Below are positions 40,389 through 50,005 of a stretch of 64,000 nucleotides of DNA, piece by piece; within the stretch, counting starts at the first letter, position 1, and every line of letters begins with the position of its first letter. Source of the stretch: UBA1952 sp965246785 (GTDB lineage: Bacteria; Bacteroidota; Bacteroidia; Chitinophagales; Chitinophagaceae). The notes beneath the pieces were generated by a model that was given only the letters and a program-made list of their open reading frames with translations, was not told the origin of the DNA and did not search any database. A program made the translations under genes and the position numbers. The DNA lies in NCBI GenBank assembly GCA_965246785.1, contig CBDFFM010000032.1, positions 186,001-250,000 of the forward strand, written 5' to 3'.

Positions 40389-41954
40389 ATGGTCAAAAAC
40401 ATTTCCATAGCCCTGCCGCCGCAAGCTGCGGCTGATGAAGCCGCCTTCCGCCAATCGCTTGCGGAAAGCATCGGTGTGACGCAGAACCGCATTAGCGGCT
40501 ACCGCATCCTTAAGCGCAGCATTGATGCCCGCTCGCGCAGCAAAGGTGTGCAGATTGTGCAGCAGGTTGAAGTGTTTATTGATGAGCCACTGCAAACGCC
40601 AAAGCCATTTGACCCGGAATTAAAAGACGTCAGTAAGGCAAGAAGCGTACTCATTATCGGCGCGGGCCCGGCAGGATTGTTCGCTGCGCTGAAGCTTATC
40701 TCGCTTGGAATAAAGCCTATCATTTTAGAGAGAGGAAAAGACGTCCGCGCCCGCCGCCGCGACCTTGCCGCAATGAACAAGGAAGGAATCGTCAATCCGG
40801 AAAGCAACTATTGCTTCGGCGAGGGAGGCGCTGGTACTTATTCTGATGGTAAGCTCTACACCCGCTCCACCAAGCGAGGCGATGTGCAGCGCATCCTAGA
40901 GCTGTTCATCCACTTCGGTACGGACGAGCGTATCCGTTATGAGGCACATCCCCACATCGGCACGAATAAGTTGCCGCAAATCATTACCGCTATGCGCGAA
41001 GCGATTGAAGCGTGCGGCGGAGAAATGCATTTTGATAAAAAGGTCATCGCGCTCAAGATTGAAAACGATGCCGTTCGCGGAGCCATGACAAGCGAAGGCG
41101 CTTATTACGAAGCACCCCAAGTCATTCTGGCTACAGGCCATTCCGCCCGCGATATTTTTACGATGCTGCATGAGCAGTGCATTTTGATAGAAGGCAAGCC
41201 GTTTGCGCTCGGCGTGCGCATTGAACATCCGCAGGAACTGATTGATTCCATTCAATACCATTGCGCCCTGCGCGGCGATTACCTGCCGCCTGCGGCTTAC
41301 TCACTCGTGGCGCAGGAATATGGGCGCGGCGTTTTTTCGTTTTGCATGTGTCCCGGCGGTATCATCGCGCCGGCGGCTACCGCACCGGGCGAGGTAGTGG
41401 TGAATGGTTGGAGTCCTTCTAAGCGAAATAACCCATACGCCAATTCCGGAACAGTGGTGGCAGTTGGCGAGGAAGATTTTGCGAAAGCGGGCTTCAACGG
41501 GCCACTTGCTGCCATGCACTATCAGATGATGGTGGAGCAGAAGGCTTTTGCAGTTGGTGGTGGAAGTCTGGTTGCGCCGGCGCAGCGGATGGGGGATTAT
41601 GCCGCCGGCAAGCGCTCGTCTTCACTGCCGGATTGCTCTTATCTGCCGGGCATCAGCAGCGCGCGGATTGCCGACGTGCTGCCGGGCGCAGTTCATCTTG
41701 CATTGCAGAGGGCAGTGGTGGATTTTGGAAAGAAAATGCAGGGCTATTTTACCAATGAAGCCGTGCTGGTTGCTACGGAATCTCGGACGTCGTCGCCGGT
41801 GCGCATTCCGCGCGATGCGGAGACTTTGCAGCATCCGCAGGTGGCGGGGTTGTTCCCTTGTGCGGAGGGTGCAGGGTATGCGGGGGGGATTGTGAGCGCG
41901 GCGATTGATGGGGAGCGCTGCGCGGAGGCTAGTGTTCGTGTTTTATGCTCGTGA
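40389..41954 (+). CDS. FAD-dependent dehydrogenase (COG2509 type)
   Basis: 521 residues. An N-terminal about 80-residue segment precedes the FAD dinucleotide-binding motif IIGAGPAGLFAALKL near residue 97. Then NPESNYCFGEGGAGTYSDGKLYTRSTKRGDV and GHSARDIFTML, features of the uncharacterised COG2509 dehydrogenases. C-terminal FPCAEGAGYAGGIVSAAIDG closes the FAD-binding fold. Substrate and physiological role unknown. Single gene; the next gene, RelA/SpoT, lies on the other strand and converges. Confidence 0.9.
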   Translation: MVKNISIALPPQAAADEAAFRQSLAESIGVTQNRISGYRILKRSIDARSRSKGVQIVQQVEVFIDEPLQTPKPFDPELKDVSKARSVLIIGAGPAGLFAALKLISLGIKPIILERGKDVRARRRDLAAMNKEGIVNPESNYCFGEGGAGTYSDGKLYTRSTKRGDVQRILELFIHFGTDERIRYEAHPHIGTNKLPQIITAMREAIEACGGEMHFDKKVIALKIENDAVRGAMTSEGAYYEAPQVILATGHSARDIFTMLHEQCILIEGKPFALGVRIEHPQELIDSIQYHCALRGDYLPPAAYSLVAQEYGRGVFSFCMCPGGIIAPAATAPGEVVVNGWSPSKRNNPYANSGTVVAVGEEDFAKAGFNGPLAAMHYQMMVEQKAFAVGGGSLVAPAQRMGDYAAGKRSSSLPDCSYLPGISSARIADVLPGAVHLALQRAVVDFGKKMQGYFTNEAVLVATESRTSSPVRIPRDAETLQHPQVAGLFPCAEGAGYAGGIVSAAIDGERCAEASVRVLCS

Positions 41955-42023
41955 CGGAAATGTTTTTTCTGCCCTTGGCGAAAACGGTCAGCCCTCCCTT
42001 TGGTCCTTCAGCCTGATTTCTAT

Positions 42024-44282
42024 CTACTCCTCAATCGTCTCCAGCCGCTCCACCTGCATTACGCCTTTCAAATCGCCAAGCTTTTGGCAGAGGCTGTCCA
42101 GCTCGCTGCGGTCATGAACGAATACTTTGATGTTGCCTTCAAAAACGCCGTCCTTGGAGTCAATGGACAGCGAGCGCATGTTCATGCTTAGCTCGCCGGA
42201 GATGATGTTGGTAATCTTCTGCACCACGCCTACATCGTCCAGGCCAGTGATGCGCACGCCGCTGAGGAACGCCAGCTCCTTGTTCACTGCCCATTTCGTC
42301 TTTACGATTCGGTGGCCGTAGTGCGCCAGCATCTGCGCCGCATTGGGACAATCCGTCCGGTGGATTTTCAGCCCTTCCCCGGAGGTGATAAAGCCGAACA
42401 CATCATCGCCCGGAATGGGCTGACAGCACTGCGCCAGCTTGTAAAGAATCTTATCTGAGCTTTCTCCGAAGATGATAAGCTCGGCACCTTTGCCCGGCTT
42501 AATCGTGCGCGGCTCTTCTTCCGCGGGCTTCGGCTCCGGCTTCGCTTCCTTTTCCTTGGGCAGCAGTTTGTCGCCGACGACGTTAAAGTGCTCCTTGAGG
42601 TCTTTGATGTCTATCGCGCCTACCGAAATGCCATAATACAAGTCCAGCATGCTTGCCTTCTTGTAATGAAGGCACAGCTCATTGATGTTGCTCGGCGTCA
42701 GCTCTACGCCCATGTGCGAGAGCTTGCGGCCCAGGACGGCCTTGCCTTCTTCGGCAATGACGCGCTTTTCTTCTTTCAGGTAATATTTTATCCGGCTCTT
42801 TGCCTTTCCGGTCGTCACAAATGCCAGCCAGTCTTCGCTCGGTTTCTGCTTTGCGGAAGTGATAATTTCCACCTGGTCGCCGCTCTTCAAGGTGTAGCTT
42901 AGCGGCACAAGCCGATGATTCACCTTAGCGCCAATGCATCGTGCGCCAAGGGCAGAGTGTACATCAAAGGCAAAGTCTAAAGCCGTCGCTCCCTTGGGCA
43001 AAACGCGCAATTCGCCCTTGGGTGTGTAGAGGTAGATTTCCTCCGTAAAAACCTCCAGCTTGAAGTCGGAAAGAAAATCCAGCGTGTCCGTTTCGGGATT
43101 GGAAAGCACGTCGCGAATGTGCTTGAGGAAGTGGTCGAGCTTGCTTTCCTGCGCTGCCTGCTGCGGCGTTGCGCCTTCCTTGTATTTCCAGTGGGCCGCG
43201 AGGCCTTTCTCCGCAATCTCATTCATCCGCTCGCTGCGAATCTGCACTTCCACCCAGCGGCCGCCGGGCCCCATTACAGTGGTATGCAACGCTTCGTAGC
43301 CATTCCCTTTCGGCACAGAAATCCAGTCGCGCAGCCGTTCGGTGGATGGCCGGTAGTTGTTGGTGATGATTGAATAAGCTTTCCAGCAATCGGCTTTCTC
43401 TTTTTCAAGCGGTGAATTGACGATGATGCGGATGGCGAACAAGTCATAGACCTCCTCAAAAGCAACGTGCTTTTTCCGCATCTTGTTCCAGATGGAATGC
43501 ACAGCCTTTGGCCGGCCATAAATGTCAAAACCCAGACCCGCGCGCTCCAATTCTTCTTTGAGTGGCCGGATAAATTCGTTGATGTACTTCGTCCGCTCAC
43601 GCTTGGTGTCTTTCAGGCCCTTCGTGATGTCCATAAACACTTCCGGCTGCGTGTATTTCAGCGCAAGGTCTTCCAGCTCGCTCTTGATTTCATACAAGCC
43701 AAGGCGGTGGGCGAGGGGAGAGTAGATGTAGGTTGTTTCGCTGGAAATTTTGAGCTGCTTTTCCCGCGCCATGCTATCCATGGTGCGCATGTTGTGCAGG
43801 CGGTCGGCAAGCTTAATAAGAATGACGCGCGGGTCATTTGCCAGCGTCAGCAAAATCTTGCGGAAGTTTTCTGCCTGTATCGTCGTCTCCGCCTTCAGGT
43901 CAACGACGTTGGAAATCTTAGTCAGTCCGTCAATAATCTTTGCATACTGCTCGCCGAACTCGCCGGAAATGTCTTCCAGCGTCAGTTCGGTATCCTCTAC
44001 CACATCGTGCAGCAATGCACAGATGGAGGAGGTAACGCCGAGACCGATTTCTTCCACCACAATCCGTGCAACGGCCAGTGGATGCAGAATGTATGGCTCG
44101 CCACTCTTGCGGCGGGTTTCCTTATGCGCATCGGCGGCTATCTCAAACGCGCGGCGCAGCAGGTCGCGATCGCCTTTCTTGATGCGGTGCTTCAGGCCGC
44201 GCAGCAGGGCGCGGTATTCCCGCAGAATGATGCGTTTTTCCTGCTCCTCTCTTGCTTGTAAATGTTCGGCTACTACTTCCAT
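42024..44282 (-). CDS. Bifunctional (p)ppGpp synthetase/hydrolase (RelA/SpoT family)
   Basis: 752 residues. HD hydrolase domain with HPLAVARIVVEE and ALLHDVVEDTELT (residues of about 65-100), metal motif IKLADRLHNMRT; synthetase domain with GRPKAVHSIWNKM, VYDLFAIRIIV and WISVPKGNGYEALHTTVMGPGGRWVEVQIRS; TGS domain (IYLYTPKGELRVLPKGATALDFAF); zinc-finger-like region and ACT domain at the C-terminus. Both halves have key residues, so it should make and degrade the alarmone. Long (Rel/SpoT) type is the only one in most Bacteroidota. The convergent FAD gene lies 69 bp away. Confidence 0.95.
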   Translation of the reverse strand: MEVVAEHLQAREEQEKRIILREYRALLRGLKHRIKKGDRDLLRRAFEIAADAHKETRRKSGEPYILHPLAVARIVVEEIGLGVTSSICALLHDVVEDTELTLEDISGEFGEQYAKIIDGLTKISNVVDLKAETTIQAENFRKILLTLANDPRVILIKLADRLHNMRTMDSMAREKQLKISSETTYIYSPLAHRLGLYEIKSELEDLALKYTQPEVFMDITKGLKDTKRERTKYINEFIRPLKEELERAGLGFDIYGRPKAVHSIWNKMRKKHVAFEEVYDLFAIRIIVNSPLEKEKADCWKAYSIITNNYRPSTERLRDWISVPKGNGYEALHTTVMGPGGRWVEVQIRSERMNEIAEKGLAAHWKYKEGATPQQAAQESKLDHFLKHIRDVLSNPETDTLDFLSDFKLEVFTEEIYLYTPKGELRVLPKGATALDFAFDVHSALGARCIGAKVNHRLVPLSYTLKSGDQVEIITSAKQKPSEDWLAFVTTGKAKSRIKYYLKEEKRVIAEEGKAVLGRKLSHMGVELTPSNINELCLHYKKASMLDLYYGISVGAIDIKDLKEHFNVVGDKLLPKEKEAKPEPKPAEEEPRTIKPGKGAELIIFGESSDKILYKLAQCCQPIPGDDVFGFITSGEGLKIHRTDCPNAAQMLAHYGHRIVKTKWAVNKELAFLSGVRITGLDDVGVVQKITNIISGELSMNMRSLSIDSKDGVFEGNIKVFVHDRSELDSLCQKLGDLKGVMQVERLETIEE

Positions 44283-44363
44283 AGAAATCGGTGTCTCTCT
44301 TTATACGAATTCTAATTTAGTACAAAAGCGCCGTCCGGAACTGTGAAGCTTTCGTTGTTGCCG

Positions 44364-46919
44364 CTACCACTCTGTATCACCTGTGCCGGCTCGCAGGCGG
44401 GCAAGCGCCGGAATGCGGAGGCCTATGCGAATACCGTCATAGGTATGCTCTGAATGGTCTCCGGCGTAGCCATTATAGCCCCAACCGCGCAAAATATCAA
44501 GCCTGAAGATGCGGAACACTTTGAAGCCCAGATTGTCAATGGACAGAAACACTTCCGAGTAGTAAAGATTCTTGTCGGAGTAAAATGTGTTGTTGCCAAT
44601 GATAAAGTACCACTTGGCCTGCCGCAGGCCGGGTAACTTGTTGGAAAGCAGTCCTTGAAGATTGTACTCCAGATGCGCTTCTTCATAAAAGTCGGCGTCA
44701 TTGCTGTAGTGATAAAAGGGCATAACCTGAAATGCCCTCAGGTAAGGTGAGGCCAGTGTGAATGCCGGGTCGTCGCCGCCAAAGGGATGCGTCAGGTCGG
44801 GCAGGCCGATGTATTTTTTGGTGATGAAGCCGCCCGCGGCGATGTTGTAGGAAAGAGAGCCGAGCAGCCGCAGGCTTGCATCGCCGCTCATACCCACGCG
44901 CCACTTATCCCAGTCCACATTGGAGCCAAGCAGCGTCGGGAAGCCGCGATCATACTGCACAGAGAAGGTCGGCCATTGACTGCCCGCAGGCTGCTTGTAG
45001 TCCGGGTACTGCACGTAGGTATAGCCGGGCTGGTAAGAAGCGCCGATGCGTGTCCATAAGGCATCATGTTCTTCAGAATGCCAACGCGTTAACTCATCAG
45101 GCAGGTTATTAAGGAACTTGTCCTTGCCCTTCCCAGAAAAACTGTAAAAAGTTGTATTGTATAGCGGAATGCGGTGCTCATAAGCAAGCCGCGCATGGAG
45201 GCGAAGGCCATTGCCAAAGTTCCGGCGGCCTTGCAGCGCGCCCGTCCACCGTTCATAAATCTTCAGCTCATTATAGTCCAAGATGAGCGTATTGATGGTG
45301 TTGAAGATGGTCGTAATCGGATTTTCCCGGTTAAACTGAAATACATAGCGGCCACCCTCGCCGGTAAGGCTCCATCCGCGCCCGCGCCATGCCGGGTTAT
45401 TATGGAAGAAGGTAATCGCCGAAACGAGGTTAAAATGCTCATTGGCAAAACCATAGCGCGGCGCGATACGCAGTTGCAACAGGTTGGGCGTATCCAGCCT
45501 GCGGCGGAGCGTAAGCTGGGGCTCCAACACAAGGCCTTCCACACTGTTGAAGTTTAAGGAAGTAATCAGTCCTGTAATGTGCAGCGAGGTACGGTAGCCG
45601 CTGTCGTTGAACGTGGGGCCGCCCAGCAGCAACTCGCCAGGCTTTACACGGTTGGCGCGGCGGCGCAAGGAGTCGATGCGATGCGGGTTTTCCAGCACCA
45701 CCCGAAGCGAATCTTTGACGCGGTAGTCGCGCGACTCGTCTGCTTCCAGTGGCAGCGGCCGTGTTTCATCCCAGTAAACTGTGTCCTTCTTGTTCGCCGT
45801 CTTATCGTAGGTGGAGATAATCTTCTTTTTAAAGACGGTATCCGGCACCGGCTCGTTCACCTTCTGATTGTCGTAAACGGTTACGAAGTTGCCCGTGATG
45901 CCGAAGCCGAAGATGTTGATGGTAGGATAGAACTGCTGGTTTTTAATCACCCATGTATCCTTCTTCAGCGGTAGGAAAAGTTGGTCTATGCGCAGCGTGT
46001 CCAGCTTCTCCAGCCCGTATCGTGCGCTTGTAGCAAGGCTAAGTGAGTGAATCGCCCAGTCGTCATCCACAATGTAGATGGTGCCGAAGAATACCGGCTC
46101 ATACGCACGCTTGGGTGTGACCTTAATCTTGTAAACTGTATTACGCCCCTCCCGGAACTCGCCTTCCAGCCGGTACTTATAGTGGCCCATTGCGCTCGCC
46201 GCAATCGGCGATACATGTCCGCGTGGATTAATGCTGTTAGCAAGCTGCACGTTATTCTCATAAAAAGTAATGACGGAAGGCAGCTCCGAGAAACCCATCC
46301 CGTTCGGGTCGCCGCTCTCGCGCACGGAGTGGATAATAGTGCGCTCTTTTTCAGGATTGCGCTGCGCGTAATAATCTGCTACCTCTTCACACAGATATAG
46401 TACGCCTTTGCCGGCACTGTCCAGCCCCATTTCGCCTTTATCCACCTTCTGGCCCATCACCTTGGAGGGTGTTTCGCGCGTGCGCAGGACACCCTTTAGA
46501 TAAATGCTTGTCTGAAATTCTTTCACCTGCTGCAGATGGAAAGCGCGCTTCTTTATTGCCTCGCGGATAATGCGGTACGCCGGGTCTTCGTCCGAAGCCC
46601 GCACCACCACTTCCTTCATCTCCAGCCCCTGCTCTACCATTCGGAAGTCATGCTTCGCTGCCTCGTCCTTGCCTACGGTGAGGTTGAAAGTGGTCTGCTG
46701 ATACCCAATGTATTGACAGGTAACAGTGTAAGTGCCCGCAGGCAGGGGCAGGGTGTAAATGCCCGAAGCGTTGGCAGAAGTGCCATTGATAGTGCCGGCT
46801 ACAAAAACGGTGGCAAAGGGCAGAGGAGCGCCTTTTGCATCGTGCACCGTACCGGAAAGGGTGCCGGCCAGCGCGCGGGTACACAAACATAGTAAGATAA
46901 GAAGACAGGAAATCCGCAT
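44364..46919 (-). CDS. DUF5686 outer-membrane protein with carboxypeptidase-regulatory domain
   Basis: 851 residues. Signal peptide; CarboxypepD_reg-like domain (GTLSGTVHDAKGAPLPFATVFVAGT through about residue 95); a DUF5686 central region containing AYRIIREAIKKRAFHLQQVKEFQTSIYLKG and KVMGQKVDKGEMGLDSAG; then a predicted beta-barrel with many aromatic strand segments. Function unknown; conserved throughout Bacteroidota. A -7-like CATCTTTG box is 5 nt before the start codon. It is upstream of nothing else on its strand except the RelA gene, 81 bp on. Confidence 0.85.
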   Translation of the reverse strand: MRISCLLILLCLCTRALAGTLSGTVHDAKGAPLPFATVFVAGTINGTSANASGIYTLPLPAGTYTVTCQYIGYQQTTFNLTVGKDEAAKHDFRMVEQGLEMKEVVVRASDEDPAYRIIREAIKKRAFHLQQVKEFQTSIYLKGVLRTRETPSKVMGQKVDKGEMGLDSAGKGVLYLCEEVADYYAQRNPEKERTIIHSVRESGDPNGMGFSELPSVITFYENNVQLANSINPRGHVSPIAASAMGHYKYRLEGEFREGRNTVYKIKVTPKRAYEPVFFGTIYIVDDDWAIHSLSLATSARYGLEKLDTLRIDQLFLPLKKDTWVIKNQQFYPTINIFGFGITGNFVTVYDNQKVNEPVPDTVFKKKIISTYDKTANKKDTVYWDETRPLPLEADESRDYRVKDSLRVVLENPHRIDSLRRRANRVKPGELLLGGPTFNDSGYRTSLHITGLITSLNFNSVEGLVLEPQLTLRRRLDTPNLLQLRIAPRYGFANEHFNLVSAITFFHNNPAWRGRGWSLTGEGGRYVFQFNRENPITTIFNTINTLILDYNELKIYERWTGALQGRRNFGNGLRLHARLAYEHRIPLYNTTFYSFSGKGKDKFLNNLPDELTRWHSEEHDALWTRIGASYQPGYTYVQYPDYKQPAGSQWPTFSVQYDRGFPTLLGSNVDWDKWRVGMSGDASLRLLGSLSYNIAAGGFITKKYIGLPDLTHPFGGDDPAFTLASPYLRAFQVMPFYHYSNDADFYEEAHLEYNLQGLLSNKLPGLRQAKWYFIIGNNTFYSDKNLYYSEVFLSIDNLGFKVFRIFRLDILRGWGYNGYAGDHSEHTYDGIRIGLRIPALARLRAGTGDTEW

Positions 46920-46939
46920 AGCTGCAAAGATGCCGGATG

Positions 46940-47647
46940 TCAGGTACTCCGCAAGCCATCGCCTGACTCATTACCCGGCTTGCCAGCCGCCGCAACTTCA
47001 GCCTCTTGCATAATCTGTACGCTTGCCGAGCAGCCAATGCGTGTAGCGCCGGCATCGATAAGCTCTTTCGCAAAGGCCCAGCTTCGGATGCCGCCGGATG
47101 CCTTAATGGCAATGTGCGGCGGCAGTGCCTCCCGCATGGTATGCACAGCTTCAACCGTTGCACCTGTAGCGGCAAAGCCGGTGGAGGTTTTTAGAAAGTC
47201 AATATTGAAGCGGCCATATAGCTTACAGCAACGCTTCAGCTCATCCGGCGTGAGAATGCCACTTTCTACAATCACTTTCAGCTTTGCGCCACGCAGCTTG
47301 ACCACTTCCAATACCTCACGCACCTCAGTTTCCAGCAGACACCATTCACAATTCTTAATGGCACCGATGTTGGCCACCATATCCAGTTCCGTTGCGCCGC
47401 TCATAATGGCAAATTCAGCCTCGGTAGCCTTCACCATAGGCAGATGGTAGCCGAAGGGGAAGCCAATGACCGTGGCCACCTTCACCGCGCTTTCCGTAAG
47501 CAGCCCGGCGGCTTCACGCACATAAGTGGGCGGTACGCATACGGTCGCAAACTGCCAGCTTTTTGCTTCTTCGCAAAGCTTTTGAATGTCTGCGCTTGTT
47601 GCGTCCTGGCGCAGGAGGGTGTGGTCAATAAAAGACGCGGGATTCAT
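46940..47647 (-). CDS. deoC: Deoxyribose-phosphate aldolase
   Basis: 235 residues; class I aldolase that cleaves 2-deoxyribose-5-phosphate to acetaldehyde and glyceraldehyde-3-phosphate in nucleoside catabolism. Motifs: FIDHTLLRQDAT, ATVIGFPFG, the Schiff-base Lys in FLKTSTGFA and the proton-relay Lys in IKASGGIR. It lies divergent from the TonB receptor with about 60 bp between the starts, and 20 bp upstream of the DUF5686 gene on the same strand, so those two may be co-transcribed. Confidence 0.94.
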   Translation of the reverse strand: MNPASFIDHTLLRQDATSADIQKLCEEAKSWQFATVCVPPTYVREAAGLLTESAVKVATVIGFPFGYHLPMVKATEAEFAIMSGATELDMVANIGAIKNCEWCLLETEVREVLEVVKLRGAKLKVIVESGILTPDELKRCCKLYGRFNIDFLKTSTGFAATGATVEAVHTMREALPPHIAIKASGGIRSWAFAKELIDAGATRIGCSASVQIMQEAEVAAAGKPGNESGDGLRST

Positions 47648-47694
47648 GGCTGCAATATGGCGGGTTTTGCCGTTTTTGCGGACGGGATGGGGAG

Positions 47695-47702
47695 TATTTT
47701 TG
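47695..47702 (+). promoter_or_regulatory. -7 element four bases before a GTG start
   Basis: TATTTTTG, perfect TAnnTTTG, followed by TCCC and GTG at 47707. Predicts a leaderless or near-leaderless transcript. Confidence 0.55.
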
Positions 47703-47706
47703 TCCC

Positions 47707-49686
47707 GTGCGCCTTCTGTTCCTAACCATCCTCGCCGTCAGCCTGGTTAAAAGCGCTGCTGCGCAAACCACGGTGCAAGATACCACTACCAACATTGCGG
47801 ATACAAGCGCCGCATCGGAGGGCGGGGAGTTGGAAGCCATAACCGTCAGCACCACCCGCAGCAGCCGTTCCATCCAGGATATCCCGACACGCATTGAGGC
47901 CATAGCCGGAGAGGAGCTGGATGAAAAAGCAAATATGAAGCCCGGCGATATCCGCATGTTACTGGCCGAGAGCACGGGCATCCAAACGCAGCAGACTTCC
48001 GCCACCTCCGCCAATGCTTCCATCCGCATTCAGGGACTGGACGGGCGCTACACGCAGATTCTGAAAGACGGATTCCCGCTATATGCCGGCGCGGCCGCCG
48101 GCTTGGGATTGCTGCAAACGCCGCCGCTTGACCTGAAGCAGGTAGAGGTGGTGAAAGGCTCAGCCTCCACGCTTTACGGCGGCGGGGCCATCGCAGGCCT
48201 CGTGAATCTTATTTCTAAAACTCCGGGGCCGGAGCGTGAGCTGCGTTTTCTGATAAACGGCACCAGCGCACGCGGACTTGACCTATCGGGATTCTATGGA
48301 AAGCGGGTAGGGAAGTGGGGCGCAACTGTGCTTGCCTCGCACAACCGCAACGGCGCTTACGACCCCGCGGACATTGACATGACGGCAATCCCGAAGTTTG
48401 AGCGCTATACGGTCAATCCAAAGCTGTTTTTCTATCCTTCTTCCAAAACAACCATCGTTGCCGGCGTCAACGCCACATTTGAAAACCGCATCGGCGGCGA
48501 CCTGCACTATATACGCGGCGAGGCGGACACGGGCGGCGGGTATTATGAGCGGAACGAAACGCAGCGTGTCAGTACGCAGCTTTCCGCGGCGCACGAACTG
48601 AATGCTACGGAGGGTGTTCAATTCAAAAACAGCCTCGGCTATTTTAAGCGCAGCATCGCCGTACCAGATTATGCCTTTGAAGGCGAGCAATACACGACCT
48701 GCACAGAGGCGACTTACAATCACAATGCAGAAAAGCTGGATTGGGTTGCGGGCGTCAATGTCATGACGGACGCGTTTCGCGAGCAGACGGGCAGCGCGGG
48801 CCCCAAACGCGATTACAGCCAGCAAACGCTTGGTCTCTTTGCGCAGGGCACTTGGCACGCCGCGGAAAAGCTGTTTGTAGAAACAGGCCTGCGCGGCGAT
48901 TATATTGTGGACTATGGCCTGGCATTACTGCCGCGCGTTTCGCTGCTTTATAAAGCAAGCCCAAAGCTGTCATCGCGCATTGGCGGCGGGCTGGGCTACA
49001 AGGCACCGACCATTTTTACGGAAGAAAGTGAGCGCATTCAATTTCGCGACGTAGCGCCCATCAGCGCCGACCGCAACGAGCTGGAGGGCAGCTATGGCGT
49101 AAATGGCGACCTGAATTGTCGCACGCGTCTTGGCGACCTCGCCGTCAGTATGAACCAGCTCTTTTTTTATACGCGCATCAACCAACCGCTGTTACTGTCG
49201 CCGGGCGCCGGATTCTCGCAAGTGTTTGTCAACGGCCAAGGCCACATAGATACCCGCGGCGCGGAAACGAATGTGAAGCTAGGTTACAAAGATTTCAAGC
49301 TGTTTCTCGGTTACACCTTTACCGATGCCTTTATCCATACCGGCAGCAACAGGGCAGAGCAGTCCCTAACGCCAAAGCACCGCGTGAAGATGGTGCTGAT
49401 GTGGGAGCTGGAAGAGCAGTGGAAGCTGGGCTTGGAAGCCTACTATTTCAGCCCGCAGGCGCTGAGCGACGGCACGACGGGGCGTGATTATTGGATTTGT
49501 GGATTTATGGCGGAGCGTACTTGGGAGCGCTTTTCCGTCTATATCAATTTTGAGAATTTCCTGGACGCCCGGCAGACGCGTTATGACGCCATCTACACCG
49601 GGCCGCGCGCGCGGCCCAAGTTCCGCGACATCTACGCGCCGCTGGACGGATTTGTGGTGAACGGGGGTATCAAGCTGCGTCTGTAA
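47707..49686 (+). CDS. TonB-dependent receptor (siderophore/cobalamin-type)
   Basis: 659 residues, GTG start immediately followed by the signal peptide (RLLFLTILAVSLVKSAAAQ). TonB box-like segment LEAITVSTTRSSRSI, plug with PTRIEAIAGEELDE, GIQTQQTSATSANASIRIQGLDGRYTQILKDGFPLY and VVKGSASTLYGGGAIAGLVNLIS, then a 22-strand barrel ending in GGIKLRL. No CarboxypepD_reg domain and no SusD, so it belongs to the FepA/BtuB-like branch rather than the SusC branch. Metal or cofactor unknown. Ends at a bidirectional terminator. Confidence 0.92.
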   Translation: MRLLFLTILAVSLVKSAAAQTTVQDTTTNIADTSAASEGGELEAITVSTTRSSRSIQDIPTRIEAIAGEELDEKANMKPGDIRMLLAESTGIQTQQTSATSANASIRIQGLDGRYTQILKDGFPLYAGAAAGLGLLQTPPLDLKQVEVVKGSASTLYGGGAIAGLVNLISKTPGPERELRFLINGTSARGLDLSGFYGKRVGKWGATVLASHNRNGAYDPADIDMTAIPKFERYTVNPKLFFYPSSKTTIVAGVNATFENRIGGDLHYIRGEADTGGGYYERNETQRVSTQLSAAHELNATEGVQFKNSLGYFKRSIAVPDYAFEGEQYTTCTEATYNHNAEKLDWVAGVNVMTDAFREQTGSAGPKRDYSQQTLGLFAQGTWHAAEKLFVETGLRGDYIVDYGLALLPRVSLLYKASPKLSSRIGGGLGYKAPTIFTEESERIQFRDVAPISADRNELEGSYGVNGDLNCRTRLGDLAVSMNQLFFYTRINQPLLLSPGAGFSQVFVNGQGHIDTRGAETNVKLGYKDFKLFLGYTFTDAFIHTGSNRAEQSLTPKHRVKMVLMWELEEQWKLGLEAYYFSPQALSDGTTGRDYWICGFMAERTWERFSVYINFENFLDARQTRYDAIYTGPRARPKFRDIYAPLDGFVVNGGIKLRL

Positions 49687-49690
49687 TAAT

Positions 49691-49717
49691 AAAGCCCGGA
49701 ATTGCTTCCGGGCTTTT
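49691..49717. terminator. Bidirectional terminator
   Basis: Perfect 10-bp stem AAGCCCGGAA/TTCCGGGCTT with TTGC loop, T-run on the plus side and a T-rich run on the minus side; serves the TonB receptor and the small convergent gene. Confidence 0.9.
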
Positions 49718-49735
49718 TATTTGCGTGTCAGTCTG

Positions 49736-49951
49736 TTACTTCTTTGTCGGGTGGCTGCCTTGCTTGTCGTTGTGCTCGTTTTTAGCGTCATCGCCCTGAT
49801 GGGTTGCCTTTTTGTTGTGGCCGCTGGGTTTTTCGTTTAGCTCCAGGTCGCCGCGGGAGTCCAGGTTATCTTTGTTTTCGGGACGGGGCTTGTTGTTGTT
49901 GATGGCCGGAGCCTTGCTTTGATGGTTGTTCTGGTTTGCGGAGCCTTTCAT
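49736..49951 (-). CDS. Small hydrophilic protein, Asn/Lys/Asp-rich
   Basis: About 71 residues beginning MKGSANQNN (a longer frame starts at 49993). No hydrophobic core; highly charged with many Asn, Lys, Asp, His and Gln (NNHQSKAP, NNNKPRPENKDN), so probably disordered. No family assigned. Coding status is supported by position just before a matched terminator and by codon usage, but homology is not seen. Confidence 0.5.
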   Translation of the reverse strand: MKGSANQNNHQSKAPAINNNKPRPENKDNLDSRGDLELNEKPSGHNKKATHQGDDAKNEHNDKQGSHPTKK

Positions 49952-50005
49952 GTTGTTTGGGATTTTAGGAGAAAGGCTAAAAAGTGATGCCATTGCCCGC
50001 TTTCT

